Positions 33,961-43,419 are shown, counted from the first letter of the stretch. The stretch: 64,000 bases of DNA from Amycolatopsis sacchari (GCF_900114035.1 NZ_FORP01000012.1:1-64000), one strand, 5' to 3'. Program-made: numbers and translations. Notes: generated by a model from the sequence alone, not told the origin.

Positions 33961-36900
33961 ATGCGTCTTGTGCCCCGTCTTGGTTCCGGAATCCCCCTGG
34001 TCGCACGTGTCGACGAGCTGCGCAGGCTCCGCGCCGGCTTCACCCGCGCCGAACGCGGTGAGGCCGGCGCCGTCCTGCTCTCGGGTGACGCGGGCGTGGG
34101 CAAGACGAGGCTGCTGACGGAGCTGGCCGAGTTCGCGGACGGCCGCGGGGCGCTCGTGCTCACCGGCCGCTGCCTCGACGTGCGGGAGGGCGGTCTGCCG
34201 TACCTGCCGTTCGCGGAGGCGCTCGGCCCGCTGGCCACCGCGGAGGACCCGGTCGTGGCCGAGGCCGTGCGCAGCCGCCCGGCGCTGGCCAGGATGCTGC
34301 CGCTCGCGCAGCCGGGGCCGCTGGCGCACACGGAGTACGTACCGGTCACGTCCGAGCACGAGGTGCCGTACCGGCCGCGCCCGGAGCAGGACCTCGGGCA
34401 GCTGCAACTGTTCGACGCGGTGCTGGGGCTGCTCACCGACATCGCCGCGCACCGGCCGGTGCTGCTCGTGCTGGAGGACCTGCACTGGGCGGACGGGTCC
34501 ACGCGGAACCTGCTGTCCTTCCTGCTGTCCCGGTTGCGGGCGCAGCGGTTGCTGATCGTGGCGAGCTACCGCGAGGAGGACGTGCACCGGCGCCACCCGC
34601 TCCGGGGCATGCTCGTGGAGCTGGTCCGGCTGCCGGCCGTCACGCAGGTGGAGCTGCACCCCCTCAAGGAGGCCGACGCGCGGGCGTTCGTCGAGGCGCT
34701 GGCCGACGGGCCGCTGAGCCCCGAGGTGATCGCGAGCGTCGTGGAGCGCTCGGAGGGCAACCCGTTCTTCGCCGAGGAGCTGCTGGCCTCCTGCGAGGAC
34801 CACGAAGACCTCCCGGCCGGGCTCGCCGAGGTCCTGCTCGCCCGGCTCGAACGCCTGTCGCCCGACGCCCGCCGGGTGCTGCGGGCCATCTCGGTCGCGG
34901 GCGAGTCGGTCTCGCACGCCGCGCTCGCCGAGGTGGCGGCGCTGGCGGAGGACGAGCTGGACGAAGCGTTGCGCGAGGCCGTGCAGCACCACGTGCTGGT
35001 GGTGGAGAAGGGTGGGTACACGTTCCGGCACGCGCTGCTGCAGGAAGCGGTGTACGGCGATCTGCTGCCGGGCGAGCGCACGAGGATGCACGCCGCGTAC
35101 GCGGCCCGCATCCAGCGCATCCCGCAGGGCCGTGGGCACGACGCGAAGCTGGCGTACCACAGCCTGCAGAGCCGTGACTTCACGACGGCGCTGCCCGCGT
35201 TGCTGCTCGCCGCCGACGAGGCGGAGCGGCTGGGCGCGCCCGGCGCCGCGCTGCGGCACGTCGAGCAGGCGCTGGAGATCTGGGACGCGGTGCCCGCCGC
35301 GGCGCGCCCGCAGGACGTGGACGAGCTGCGCCTGCTCGCCGAGGCCTCCTACTTCGCGGGCACGTCCGGGGAGCCCGACCGGTCGATCGCGTACGCGCGC
35401 TCGGCGGTGGGGGAGCTGCGGGCGGACACCGATCTCGAGCGTGCGGTCAAGACGTGGCGGCGGCTGGCCGAGTCCCTGATGAACGTCGAGGGCCGGATCG
35501 ACGAGGCGGTCGAAGCGATCGGGCAGGCGTGGGAGCTGGTGGCGGACGCGAAGCCGAGCAAGACCAGGGCGTGGGTGCTGGCGACCAGGGCGGCCATCCT
35601 GCGGGCGATCGACCGGTACGAGGAGGCGCGGCAGAGCGCGGAGACGGCGGTGGCGGACGGGCGCGCCGTCGGCTCGGCGGGGGCGGAGGCCTCGGCGCTG
35701 ATCACGCTCGGCGCGCTCGACGACAACGCGGGCGAGTTCGAGGAGGCACGGGCCCGCTTGCGGGACGCCGGGCGCAAGGCGCGCGAGGCGGACGCGCCCA
35801 ACGTCGAACTGCGCGCGCTGTGCCACCTCGGGTTCAGCTACGAGGACCACGGCGAGATCGGCCAGGCGATCGGGACGTACGAGCGCGGGATCAGGCGCGC
35901 CGAGGAGACGGGGCTGACGTGGAGCGCCTACGGGCTGGAGCTGCGGGCGCGGCACCTGCTGCTGCGCTACCAGTCGGGTGACTGGCCGTCGGAGTCGGTG
36001 ACGGGGGCGCCGGCGCGCGGGGTTTCGAGCGTGCTGACGGCGCGGATGACGGCGTCGTGGCTGCCGATCGTGGTGGCGCGCGGGCAGTTCGGGCCCGCGG
36101 GGAAGTTGCTGGCGGAGTTGCGGCCGCACTGGCGGGCGGAGCCGCTGACGGCGATCGCGGCCGGCGGTGCGGGCGCGGAGCTGGCGTACTGGCAGGGCGA
36201 TCACGAACTGGCGGTCAAGCGGGCCCGCGAGGCGATGGACTTCCTCGACGCGCTCGACCAGGGGTACCGGCTGAGCGGGATCCGGCTGGGTGCCGGTGCG
36301 CTGGCGGCGGTCGCCGCGCAGGCGCTCGCGGGGCGGCTCAGGGGTGACGAGCCCGCCGTGTCGGCCGCGGTGGAGCTGGGGGAGGAGCTGATCGCGCGCG
36401 TGCGCAAGGCGGTCGCGCTGGGCAGGCCGCGGTCGGGTTCGCTCGGGCCGGAGGGCCGGGCGTGGCTGGCCCGCGCCGAGGCGACGGCGCGGTGCGCGGT
36501 GGGCGAGCCGGATCCGGAGCTGTGGGCGCGGGCGGTGGCGGAGTTCGGCTACGGCGCGGTGTACGAGCAGGCCGTGTGCCGGTGGCAGTACGCCGAGGCG
36601 CTGCTCGCGGTCGGTGAGCCCGGGCGCGCGGCGGAGGAGCTGGCCGGCGCGCACGAAACGGCCGAGCGGCTGCGGGCGCTCCCCCTGCGTGACGCGGTCC
36701 GCGACCTGGCGCGGCGGGCGCGGATCGAGCTGCCGGGTGTGGCGGTGGAGGCGCCGGCGCCGCGGCGGGACACGGTGGACCCGCTGACGGAACGCGAGCG
36801 CGCGGTGCTCGAGCGGGTGGCGCTCGGCCGCACGAACCGGCAGGTCGGGGAGGAGCTGTACATCAGCGAGAAGACGGTGAGCGTGCACCTGTCCCGCGTG

Positions 36901-37002
36901 ATGGCCAAACTCGGCGCGACGCGCAGAGCCGAGGCGGTGGCCATCGCCTACGACCGTGGCCTGCTCATGCGCCCGGCGGGGCAGTCGGTGGTGCGCACGT
37001 AG
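33961..37002 (+). CDS. LuxR-type regulator with AAA ATPase (LAL family)
   Basis: A 1013-residue LAL-type regulator. The N-terminal ATPase has Walker A GDAGVGKTRLL near residue 42 and Walker B VLLVLEDLHWAD near 160. A long middle region is helical and TPR-like (AARPQDVDELRLLAEASYFAGT and following). The C-terminal LuxR helix-turn-helix is LTERERAVLERVALGRTNRQ followed by VGEELYISEKTVSVHLS at about 940-985. These large regulators bind ATP and activate catabolic or secondary-metabolism genes; the target is unknown. The neighbouring genes give no clear hint. A strong terminator follows. Confidence 0.92.
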   Translation: MRLVPRLGSGIPLVARVDELRRLRAGFTRAERGEAGAVLLSGDAGVGKTRLLTELAEFADGRGALVLTGRCLDVREGGLPYLPFAEALGPLATAEDPVVAEAVRSRPALARMLPLAQPGPLAHTEYVPVTSEHEVPYRPRPEQDLGQLQLFDAVLGLLTDIAAHRPVLLVLEDLHWADGSTRNLLSFLLSRLRAQRLLIVASYREEDVHRRHPLRGMLVELVRLPAVTQVELHPLKEADARAFVEALADGPLSPEVIASVVERSEGNPFFAEELLASCEDHEDLPAGLAEVLLARLERLSPDARRVLRAISVAGESVSHAALAEVAALAEDELDEALREAVQHHVLVVEKGGYTFRHALLQEAVYGDLLPGERTRMHAAYAARIQRIPQGRGHDAKLAYHSLQSRDFTTALPALLLAADEAERLGAPGAALRHVEQALEIWDAVPAAARPQDVDELRLLAEASYFAGTSGEPDRSIAYARSAVGELRADTDLERAVKTWRRLAESLMNVEGRIDEAVEAIGQAWELVADAKPSKTRAWVLATRAAILRAIDRYEEARQSAETAVADGRAVGSAGAEASALITLGALDDNAGEFEEARARLRDAGRKAREADAPNVELRALCHLGFSYEDHGEIGQAIGTYERGIRRAEETGLTWSAYGLELRARHLLLRYQSGDWPSESVTGAPARGVSSVLTARMTASWLPIVVARGQFGPAGKLLAELRPHWRAEPLTAIAAGGAGAELAYWQGDHELAVKRAREAMDFLDALDQGYRLSGIRLGAGALAAVAAQALAGRLRGDEPAVSAAVELGEELIARVRKAVALGRPRSGSLGPEGRAWLARAEATARCAVGEPDPELWARAVAEFGYGAVYEQAVCRWQYAEALLAVGEPGRAAEELAGAHETAERLRALPLRDAVRDLARRARIELPGVAVEAPAPRRDTVDPLTERERAVLERVALGRTNRQVGEELYISEKTVSVHLSRVMAKLGATRRAEAVAIAYDRGLLMRPAGQSVVRT

Positions 37003-37011
37003 ACCGCCCGC

Positions 37012-37054
37012 CGCTCCGGTACCCGCCGGGTGGGGTGCGGCGGGCACCGGAGCG
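37012..37054 (+). terminator. Terminator after the LAL regulator
   Basis: CGCTCCGGT-a-CCCGCC (37012-37027) pairs with GGCGGG-c-ACCGGAGCG (37039-37054) around an 11-base loop, 10 bp after the regulator stop. The 15-bp stem has one internal A/C mismatch. Confidence 0.82.
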
Positions 37055-37194
37055 ACGGGCTCACCCGGATTTCGGTTTGGTGGGGGTTGTGGCGGGACGC
37101 GGGGGCGGGGGGCGTGCCGGTCCTGTCGCGGGGGTAGGCGTGGCCCGCAGGGCGGCTCGGGCGGGCGGCGGCTAGCCGCAGCCCGGGTTGGGTC

Positions 37195-37800
37195 GTGCCT
37201 GCCTCAGCCGTGCCGGGCTGCTCCCGCCTCAGCCGGGCCGTGACTGTGCCCCCACAGCCCCGCGTGACGGGATCGCGTCCGTCGGTCGCGACCCCACCGG
37301 CGCAGCCCGGGCGAGGCTGGGCCGCCTCCACCGGGCGAGGCCGCTCCTGCCGCAGCCGGGCGTGATCGTGCCCGGCGAGCCGCGCCCGCCTCCACGGGGC
37401 GAGATGGTGCCTGCCGCAGTCGCGCGAGGTCGTGCCCGCCTCGGCCGGGCGTGACCGTGCCGCCGCTGCCGGGAGGACTGTGGCCGCCTCAGCGCGGGTG
37501 CGATGTGCCGTCTCGGCCGGAGATCGTGCCTGCTCAAGCCGCGCGGGCTGTGCCGCCGCTGCCGGGCGTGACCGTGCCTGTCGCGGCTGGGAGTGACCGT
37601 GCCTGTCGCAGCCGGGCGAGACCGCCGCCGCCGGGCGTGGCCGTGCCTGCCTCCGCCGCGCGAGCCCGCGCCCGCCTCCGCCGCGCGTGATCGCACTGCC
37701 GCCGCTGGGCGAGACTGCGCCGCCGCAGCCGCGCGAGGTCGTGCCTGCCGCAGTCGCGCGAGACCGCGCCGCCGCTGCGCGAGCCCGCGCCGCCACCGCC
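37195..37800. repeat. Degenerate 25-bp tandem repeat tract
   Basis: About 20 units of 22-26 bp follow one another, each close to GTGCCTGCCGCAGCCG plus GGCGTGACC (the sense unit). Clear copies start near 37193, 37352, 37414, 37439, 37458, 37557, 37575, 37600, 37648 and 37742. Units differ by several bases, and there are no unique spacers. The tract is the main content of the 854-bp gap (37003-37856) between the convergent LAL regulator and semialdehyde dehydrogenase genes; 37055-37190 is G-rich unique sequence and 37800-37856 C-rich. No gene is supported. Confidence 0.75.
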
Positions 37801-37856
37801 GCACCGCCGCGACGGCGGCCCGCGGCGACCACCCCACCCCCAGCGAACCCCCGCCG

Positions 37857-39461
37857 TCAGCGGATGCGGCGGAGCAGGCGCAGCCCCGCGGTCATCCCGC
37901 CGGTCCACAGCTTCGGCGGCACCAGGCGCGGCGGGCGCAGCCGCAGGCCGCGTTGCACCGCGATCGACTGGGATTCCGTGTACTTCAGCAGGCCCTCGGC
38001 GCCGTTGCGCCGCCCGTAGCCGGACTCCTTCATGCCGCCCATCGGCAGCGCGACGGAACCGAAAGTCGCCGAGTAGCCCTCGTTGACGTTCACCGTCCCG
38101 GCCTTGATGCGCGAGGCCACCGCCCAGCCCGCGGCCTGGTTGCCCGTCCAGATGCTGGCGTTCAGCCCGTACGTCGTGTCGTTGGCGCGCTCGATCGCGT
38201 CCTCGATGTCGGTGTAGCCGTAGATCGACACCACCGGCCCGAACGTCTCGCCCGCGAACAGCTCCGCGGTCTCGGGCACATCGGTCAGCACGGTCGGCTC
38301 GTAGAACAACGGCCCGAGGTCCGGCCGGGGACGCCCGCCCGTCAGCACCGTCGCGCCCTTCTGCCGCGCGTCCTCCACGTGCGCGGAGATCGTGGCGAGC
38401 TGGCTTTCCGACGTCAGCGAACCCATGTCCGCGCCGTAGCCGAGCTCGCCGCCCAGCCGCAGCGCTTCGGTCTTCGCGACGAACGCGCGCGTGAACTCCT
38501 CGCGGATGCTCTCGTGCACGTAGATCCGCTCCACCGACACGCACAGCTGCCCGGCGGAGGAGAAACACGCCGTCACGGCACCGGCGGCGGCCTTGGCGAC
38601 GGGCGCGTCCGGCAGCACGATCATCGGGTTCTTGCCGCCCAGCTCCAGCGAGTACCCCGTCAGCCGCCGCGCGACCTTCGCCGCCAGTTCCTTGCCCGTC
38701 GGGGTGGAGCCGGTGAAGCACAGGTAGTCCGACTCCTCCACGAGCGCGTCACCGATCTGCGAGCCGCGGCCCAGCACGATCCGCCACACGCCCGCGGGCA
38801 GCCCCGCCTCCTCGGCGAGCTCGTGCAGCCACAACGCGGACAACGCCGTCTGGTTGTCGGGCTTCTGCACCACCGCGTTCCCGGCGACCAGCGCGGGCAG
38901 GACGTCCATCGAGGTGAGCGCGAGCGGGTAGTTCCACGGGGAGATCACCCCGACGACTCCCTTGGGGTGCCGCAACTCCCCGGCCTTGGTGAGCAGCGGC
39001 AGCACCCCGGCGACCCGCCGGTCACCGAGGATGCGGGCACTGTGCTTCCCGTAGTAGCCCGCGACGAGCGCCGTCGAGGCGACCTCGTCGAACGCGTCGA
39101 GGCGCGCCTTGCCGGCCTCCAGCTGGACCAGGTCGAGGATCTCGTCCTGCCGGTCCAGGATCAGGCGGTGCAGCCGCGTCAGCACCTGCTGCCGCTCACG
39201 CACCGGGCGCGCCGCCCACGACCGCTGTGCCTCCCGCGCCTCGCCGAACACCTTGCGCACGTCGGGGTCGGTGGCCTGCGGCAGGGTGGCCGTGACGAGC
39301 CCGGTGAACGGCGCGGTGATCTCGACGGGTGCCGAGTCCTGGCCACCGGCCGCGCGGCGGGCCAGCTGGGCGGCACGCGCGGCGGACGGTGCTCCGACGA
39401 CTCCGCCGACCGTGGTCGGTTTGCCTGGTTCGTGGCCCGTGGTCGCGGCAGTGCTCGTCAT
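37857..39461 (-). CDS. gabD: Succinate-semialdehyde dehydrogenase (NADP)
   Basis: A 534-residue aldehyde dehydrogenase most like the actinobacterial GabD2 semialdehyde dehydrogenases. Catalytic features are ISPWNYPLALTSMDVLPAL (Asn), LELGGKNPMIVL (Glu), SSAGQLCVSVERIYVHE (Cys) and MGGMKESGYGRRNG near the C-terminus. It oxidises succinate semialdehyde in GABA or polyamine breakdown. The start ATG 39461 has GGAGGGG 3 bases upstream. A 15-bp palindrome lies in its promoter. About 40 N-terminal residues are low-complexity and not part of the fold. Confidence 0.9.
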   Translation of the reverse strand: MTSTAATTGHEPGKPTTVGGVVGAPSAARAAQLARRAAGGQDSAPVEITAPFTGLVTATLPQATDPDVRKVFGEAREAQRSWAARPVRERQQVLTRLHRLILDRQDEILDLVQLEAGKARLDAFDEVASTALVAGYYGKHSARILGDRRVAGVLPLLTKAGELRHPKGVVGVISPWNYPLALTSMDVLPALVAGNAVVQKPDNQTALSALWLHELAEEAGLPAGVWRIVLGRGSQIGDALVEESDYLCFTGSTPTGKELAAKVARRLTGYSLELGGKNPMIVLPDAPVAKAAAGAVTACFSSAGQLCVSVERIYVHESIREEFTRAFVAKTEALRLGGELGYGADMGSLTSESQLATISAHVEDARQKGATVLTGGRPRPDLGPLFYEPTVLTDVPETAELFAGETFGPVVSIYGYTDIEDAIERANDTTYGLNASIWTGNQAAGWAVASRIKAGTVNVNEGYSATFGSVALPMGGMKESGYGRRNGAEGLLKYTESQSIAVQRGLRLRPPRLVPPKLWTGGMTAGLRLLRRIR

Positions 39462-39501
39462 GGCCCCTCCGGTGGCGCAGCTACGTTACTGACGAGTACA
39501 C

Positions 39502-39516
39502 CATACCGGCGGTATG
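39502..39516 (-). promoter_or_regulatory. Palindrome over the gabD promoter
   Basis: CATACC-GGC-GGTATG is a perfect 6+3+6 inverted repeat. On the minus strand it overlaps TATGGT (39507-39502), a good -10 box for the semialdehyde dehydrogenase gene 40 bp downstream. A repressor binding here is expected; which one is unknown (the nearest TetR gene is 900 bp upstream). Confidence 0.55.
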
Positions 39517-39527
39517 CGAAACCAGTG

Positions 39528-40289
39528 TTACCTCGCGGCGGGGAGGTCGTCCTCGCCGTCGAGCGCGGAGGCTCCCGGCGCCGGCCACCGGGCGCCGGTA
39601 ACCCGTGGCGGGCTCGGTTCCGGGGCGGCGCCTTGCGGTACCGGTGGGGTTGCCTCCGGGGCGCTGGGCCAGCCCCTCTCGGGAGCGGCCGTCGGCCCCT
39701 CGGACGGGCCGGGCTCCGGGTCCGCGGACAACATCGACACCTGGACCTCGTCACCCTCGTCGTCCGCCTCGGTCTCCACCCGCCGGCGGTGGGGCAGGAG
39801 CACGGCCGCCGCCGCGAGGGCCGTCGCCGCGGCGGCCACGACGAACCAGAAACCCGGTTGGATGCTGTAGACCGAGAGGTTGCCGGTGCTCGGCTCGGCG
39901 GGCTGGGCGTCGTTGAAGTTCAGCGCCGATTCGATTTCCATCCCGAGCATCAGCGCCACGACGACCGCCCCCGCCACCGCGGCGGACACCGCGAGAGCCG
40001 CCCGGCGCCCCACCCGCAGGGCGAGAACTCCCGCGAGGACCAGCCCCACGGCGACCACCAGCACCGGGATGCCGTAGAGCGGCGAGTGGATCTTCCCGTC
40101 GTCGCTGATCGTCGGTTCTCCCGGACCGGGAGCCAGGACCTGGCCCCAGCCCGTCCGGTCCATCTGCAGCAGCGGGACCCCGTTGACGGACTGCACCAGG
40201 CGCACGAGCGGCAGGAAGCTGCTCACCAGCAACAGGCCGGCGGAAGCGAGCGTGAGCACAGCGCCGAAGATGCGGGGAAAACGCGCCAT
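39528..40289 (-). CDS. Membrane protein with Pro-rich C-terminus
   Basis: A 253-residue protein I do not recognise. It has four membrane helices (LTLASAGLLLVSSFLPLV; YGIPVLVVAVGLVLAGVLAL; ALAVSAAVAGAVVVALMLG; WFVVAAAATALAAAAVLL) with a loop of about 50 residues after the first, then a disordered cytoplasmic tail rich in Pro, Glu and Ala. Similar topology is seen in uncharacterised actinobacterial families. It lies downstream of the TetR gene on the same strand, with a 118-bp gap. Confidence 0.72.
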   Translation of the reverse strand: MARFPRIFGAVLTLASAGLLLVSSFLPLVRLVQSVNGVPLLQMDRTGWGQVLAPGPGEPTISDDGKIHSPLYGIPVLVVAVGLVLAGVLALRVGRRAALAVSAAVAGAVVVALMLGMEIESALNFNDAQPAEPSTGNLSVYSIQPGFWFVVAAAATALAAAAVLLPHRRRVETEADDEGDEVQVSMLSADPEPGPSEGPTAAPERGWPSAPEATPPVPQGAAPEPSPPRVTGARWPAPGASALDGEDDLPAAR

Positions 40290-40407
40290 TTGAACAACGT
40301 ACCAGCGTCAGGGCCTCAGCTGGAGCGTCGAAAACCCGCCGAGGTACAGACCATTTCCGCACCCGAACGGGTCAAGCGAACCGCGTCATCCGCACCAGTC
40401 CGCGTCG

Positions 40408-41046
40408 TCACCCCTGTGTCGCGGGCCGGCCCGAGTGAGGGCCGGGCCGGCCCGCGTGCCCTACCGCGATCCGCTTCCACTCCTCCAGCAGCTGCTTGCG
40501 CCGTGCCGGCGCCCCGCCCAGCTCGGCGTCCAGCGCCAGCCCGCGCGCCAGGTTCACCGTCAGCCAGAACAGGGTCTCCACCTGCTCGGCGGGCAGGTCC
40601 CCGACGATCGACCGCACGCGCCGCAACGCGGTCCGCCCGAGCGCCCGGTCGACCGGCCGGATCGCTTCGCGCAGTGCCGGATCCGTGCGCGCGGCTATCC
40701 ACAGCTCGGTCGACGCCGTGGCGAGCGCGCCCGAATACCCCTCCCACAGCAGGTCCACCGCCGCGGGGATCGCGTCGAGCCCGCCGGGCAGCGCTTCGAG
40801 GGACTCGGTGAGCGCGGCCATCCGCTTGGTCGTCAGGTGTGCCACGGCCGCCGCCATCAGCTCCGCCTTGTCCGCGAAGTGGTGCTGCGCGGCGCCTTTC
40901 GACACCCCGGCCCGCGAACAGATCTCCTGCATCGACGTCCGCGCGTAGCCGAGCTCGACGAGGCAGTCGATCGTCGCGTCGAGCAGGGCCGTGCGGGTCT
41001 GCTCGCGCCGCTGCGCCTGCGTTCGGTGTCCTCGGGGCTCGACCAC
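40408..41046 (-). CDS. TetR-family regulator
   Basis: A 212-residue TetR regulator. The HTH is RTALLDATIDCLVELGYART followed by SMQEICSRAGVSKGAAQHHFADKAELM. GTG 41046 has GGGAGG 4 bases upstream; the longer frame runs into the divergent gene. It is divergent from an acyl-CoA dehydrogenase/CoA-transferase operon, so it probably controls that operon in response to an acyl-CoA, as FadR- and KstR-type TetR proteins do. A TGTACA-centred near-palindrome lies between them. Confidence 0.9.
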   Translation of the reverse strand: MVEPRGHRTQAQRREQTRTALLDATIDCLVELGYARTSMQEICSRAGVSKGAAQHHFADKAELMAAAVAHLTTKRMAALTESLEALPGGLDAIPAAVDLLWEGYSGALATASTELWIAARTDPALREAIRPVDRALGRTALRRVRSIVGDLPAEQVETLFWLTVNLARGLALDAELGGAPARRKQLLEEWKRIAVGHAGRPGPHSGRPATQG

Positions 41047-41055
41047 GGTGCCTCC

Positions 41056-41070
41056 CGGATGTACATTCCG
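41056..41070. promoter_or_regulatory. Candidate TetR operator
   Basis: CGGATGTACATTCCG has a TGTACA core flanked by GGA and TTCC arms (one base asymmetry) in the 70-bp divergent region between the TetR and acyl-CoA dehydrogenase genes. It is the best inverted repeat there. Confidence 0.45.
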
Positions 41071-41116
41071 ATCAGAACTTACCTTCCACGCGTAATGTTT
41101 TCTAGGAGGCCGCGCC

Positions 41117-42262
41117 GTGCCACTGCCACCCGCGAAGAGCGCCTGGGCCGAGGGGCTGGACGACGTCCGGGAGCTCGCCAGGACGTTCTGCCAGAAGGAG
41201 CTCGCGCCCAACCAGGAGCGCTGGAGCGCCCAGAAGCAGGTCGAGCGCGAGCTGTGGAACAAGGCGGGTGACGTGGGCCTGCTCGCCCTGTCGATCCCCG
41301 AGGAGTACGGCGGCGGTGGCGGCACCTTCGCGCACGAGGCGATCCTCTACGAGGAGCAGGCCCGCTCCGGCGACAGCGCGTGGGGCGTCACCGTGCACAA
41401 CGGGATCGTCGCGCACTACATCCTCGCCTACGCCTCCGAGGAGAAGAAGCGCGAGTGGCTGCCCAAGTTCGCCAGCGGCGAGATGGTGGGCGCCATCGGC
41501 ATGACCGAACCGGGCACCGGCTCGGACCTGCAGGGCATCAAGACCCGTGCCGTCCGCGACGGGGACTACTACGTCATCAACGGCGCCAAGACGTTCATCA
41601 CCAACGGCGGGCTGGCCGACCTCGTGGTGCTCGCGGTGAAGACCGACCCGGACGCCGGGGCGCAGGGCGTCTCGCTCATCGGCGTGCCCACCGACACCCC
41701 GGGGTTCCGGCGCGGCCGGGTGCTGGACAAGGTGGGGCTCAAGGGCCAGGACACCGCCGAGCTGTTCTTCGACGACGTGCGGGTGCCCGCGGCCAACCTC
41801 CTCGGCGAGGAGGGGCAGGGCTTCATCCAGATGATGCAGCAGCTGCCGCAGGAACGGCTGATCATCGCCGTCACGGCGGTGGCGGGCATGGAGGCGGCGA
41901 TCGACCAGACCATCGCCTACACCAAGGACCGCACCGCGTTCGGCCGCCCGATCTTCAACTTCCAGAACACGAAGTTCACGCTGGCCGAGGCCGCCACCGA
42001 AGCGGTCGTCGCGCGGGCCTTCCTCGACCAGTGCATCGAGCGGCACCTGCGGGGCGAGCTGGACGTGCAGGGCGCGGCGATGGCGAAGCTGTGGACCACC
42101 GAGCGCGTGAACAAGGTCGTCGACGACTGCCTGCAGCTGTTCGGGGGCTACGGCTACATGACCGAGTACCCGATCGCGCGCGCCTGGACCGACGTCCGGA
42201 TCAACCGGATCTTCGGTGGCACCAGCGAGATCATGAAGGAAATCATCTCCCGCACGCTCTGA
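41117..42262 (+). CDS. Acyl-CoA dehydrogenase
   Basis: A 381-residue FAD-dependent acyl-CoA dehydrogenase. Signatures are AIGMTEPGTGSDLQGIKTRA, ADLVVLAVKT, LQLFGGYGYMTEYPIARAWTD and FGGTSEIMKEIISRTL. At the usual medium-chain catalytic position the sequence is Gly (FGGTSEI), so the base is more likely the Glu in GMEAAIDQTI, as in long-chain and isovaleryl enzymes. The start has AGGAGG upstream. It precedes the CoA-transferase gene by 11 bp and lies divergent from a TetR gene; together they suggest branched or methyl-branched acyl-CoA breakdown. Confidence 0.94.
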   Translation: MPLPPAKSAWAEGLDDVRELARTFCQKELAPNQERWSAQKQVERELWNKAGDVGLLALSIPEEYGGGGGTFAHEAILYEEQARSGDSAWGVTVHNGIVAHYILAYASEEKKREWLPKFASGEMVGAIGMTEPGTGSDLQGIKTRAVRDGDYYVINGAKTFITNGGLADLVVLAVKTDPDAGAQGVSLIGVPTDTPGFRRGRVLDKVGLKGQDTAELFFDDVRVPAANLLGEEGQGFIQMMQQLPQERLIIAVTAVAGMEAAIDQTIAYTKDRTAFGRPIFNFQNTKFTLAEAATEAVVARAFLDQCIERHLRGELDVQGAAMAKLWTTERVNKVVDDCLQLFGGYGYMTEYPIARAWTDVRINRIFGGTSEIMKEIISRTL

Positions 42263-42273
42263 GGAGGACTGCT

Positions 42274-43416
42274 GTGAAGTCAGGTCCCCTGCGGGGGCTG
42301 CGGGTCGTCGAGCTGGCCGGGCTCGCGCCGGCGCCGTTCGCCGCGACCCTGCTCGCCGACCTCGGTGCCGACGTGGTGCGCGTGGACCGCGCGAAACCGG
42401 GTGCCGACGTGCTCGGGATCGCCGGTGACCCGCTGATGCGCGGGCGCCGCACCATCGGCGTCGACACGAAACGGCCCGAGGGCGTCGAAGTCGTGCTGCG
42501 GCTGGCCGAGCGGGCGGACGTGTTCATCGAGGGCTTCCGGCCCGGCGTCGCCGAGCGCATGGGCCTCGGGCCGGAGGACGTGCACGCCCGCAACCCGCGC
42601 GTCGTCTACGGGCGGCTGACCGGCTGGGGCCAGGACGGTCCGCTGGCGACGGCGGCCGGGCACGACATCAACTACGCCGGGATCGCCGGTGCGCTCGAAC
42701 CCGTCGGGCGCGCCGGCGAACGTCCCGTGCCGCCGCTCAACCTGCTGGCCGACTTCGCCGGCGGCGGGATGCTGCTCGCGCTCGGGATCCTGGCGGCGCT
42801 GCACGAGCGGACCGGGTCCGGGCGCGGGCAGGTGGTGGACGCGGCGATGGTCGACGGCGCCGCGCTGCTCACCACGCAGCTGCACGGCATGCGGGCGGCG
42901 GGGATGTGGCCGGGGGAGCGGGGTACGAACTTCCTCGACGGCGGCGCACCGTTCTACGACACGTACGAGACGGCGGACGGCAAGTACGTGGCTGTCGGCG
43001 CGATCGAGATGCGGTTCTGGGCGGACCTCGTGAAGGTGCTGGACCTGGCGGACGAGGACCTCCCGGTGCACGTGAACCCGGCGGAATGGCCGCGGCTGCG
43101 GGAGATCCTCGCGGAGGCGATCGGCAAGCACACGCGGGACGAGCTCGTCGCGAGGGCCGAGGGCACGGACGCCTGCCTGACGCCCGTGCTCAGCCCGTGG
43201 GAAGCGGCGGAGCACCCGCACAACGCGGCCCGCGGCACGTTCGTCGACATCGGCGGCGTGGTCCAGCCCGCTCCGGCGCCGCGGTTCGACCGGACCCCGC
43301 CGGACGTTCCGGAGCCGCCGCACGAGAAGGGCGCCGACACCGCCGAGGTGCTCGCCGAACTCGGGTACGACGCCCCCACGCTGGACTCCCTCCGCGCGTC
43401 CGCCGTCATCGCGTGA
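42274..43416 (+). CDS. Family III CoA-transferase/alpha-methylacyl-CoA racemase
   Basis: A 380-residue member of the CaiB/BaiF family closest to alpha-methylacyl-CoA racemases. It begins LRGLRVVELAGLAPAPFAATLLADLGADVVRVDR; GHDINYAGIAGAL and NLLADFAGGGMLLALGIL contain the likely catalytic His and Asp. The racemase converts (R)- to (S)-2-methylacyl-CoA for the preceding dehydrogenase. GTG 42274 has GAGGAGG upstream, 11 bp after the dehydrogenase stop, so the two form an operon. A strong terminator follows. Confidence 0.9.
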   Translation: MKSGPLRGLRVVELAGLAPAPFAATLLADLGADVVRVDRAKPGADVLGIAGDPLMRGRRTIGVDTKRPEGVEVVLRLAERADVFIEGFRPGVAERMGLGPEDVHARNPRVVYGRLTGWGQDGPLATAAGHDINYAGIAGALEPVGRAGERPVPPLNLLADFAGGGMLLALGILAALHERTGSGRGQVVDAAMVDGAALLTTQLHGMRAAGMWPGERGTNFLDGGAPFYDTYETADGKYVAVGAIEMRFWADLVKVLDLADEDLPVHVNPAEWPRLREILAEAIGKHTRDELVARAEGTDACLTPVLSPWEAAEHPHNAARGTFVDIGGVVQPAPAPRFDRTPPDVPEPPHEKGADTAEVLAELGYDAPTLDSLRASAVIA

Positions 43417-43419
43417 CCG

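Noticed and set aside
33808-37047. 1079-codon minus-strand frame opposite the LAL regulator
   Set aside because: No domains; composition typical of the antisense of a high-GC gene with known motifs on the other strand.
37195-37800. Possible CRISPR array
   Set aside because: Units are contiguous and diverged, with no conserved repeat separated by unique spacers, and there are no cas genes.
37593-40811. 1072-codon plus-strand frame across the repeat tract, gabD and a membrane protein
   Set aside because: Antisense to recognisable genes and starting in the 25-bp repeat tract; no domain.
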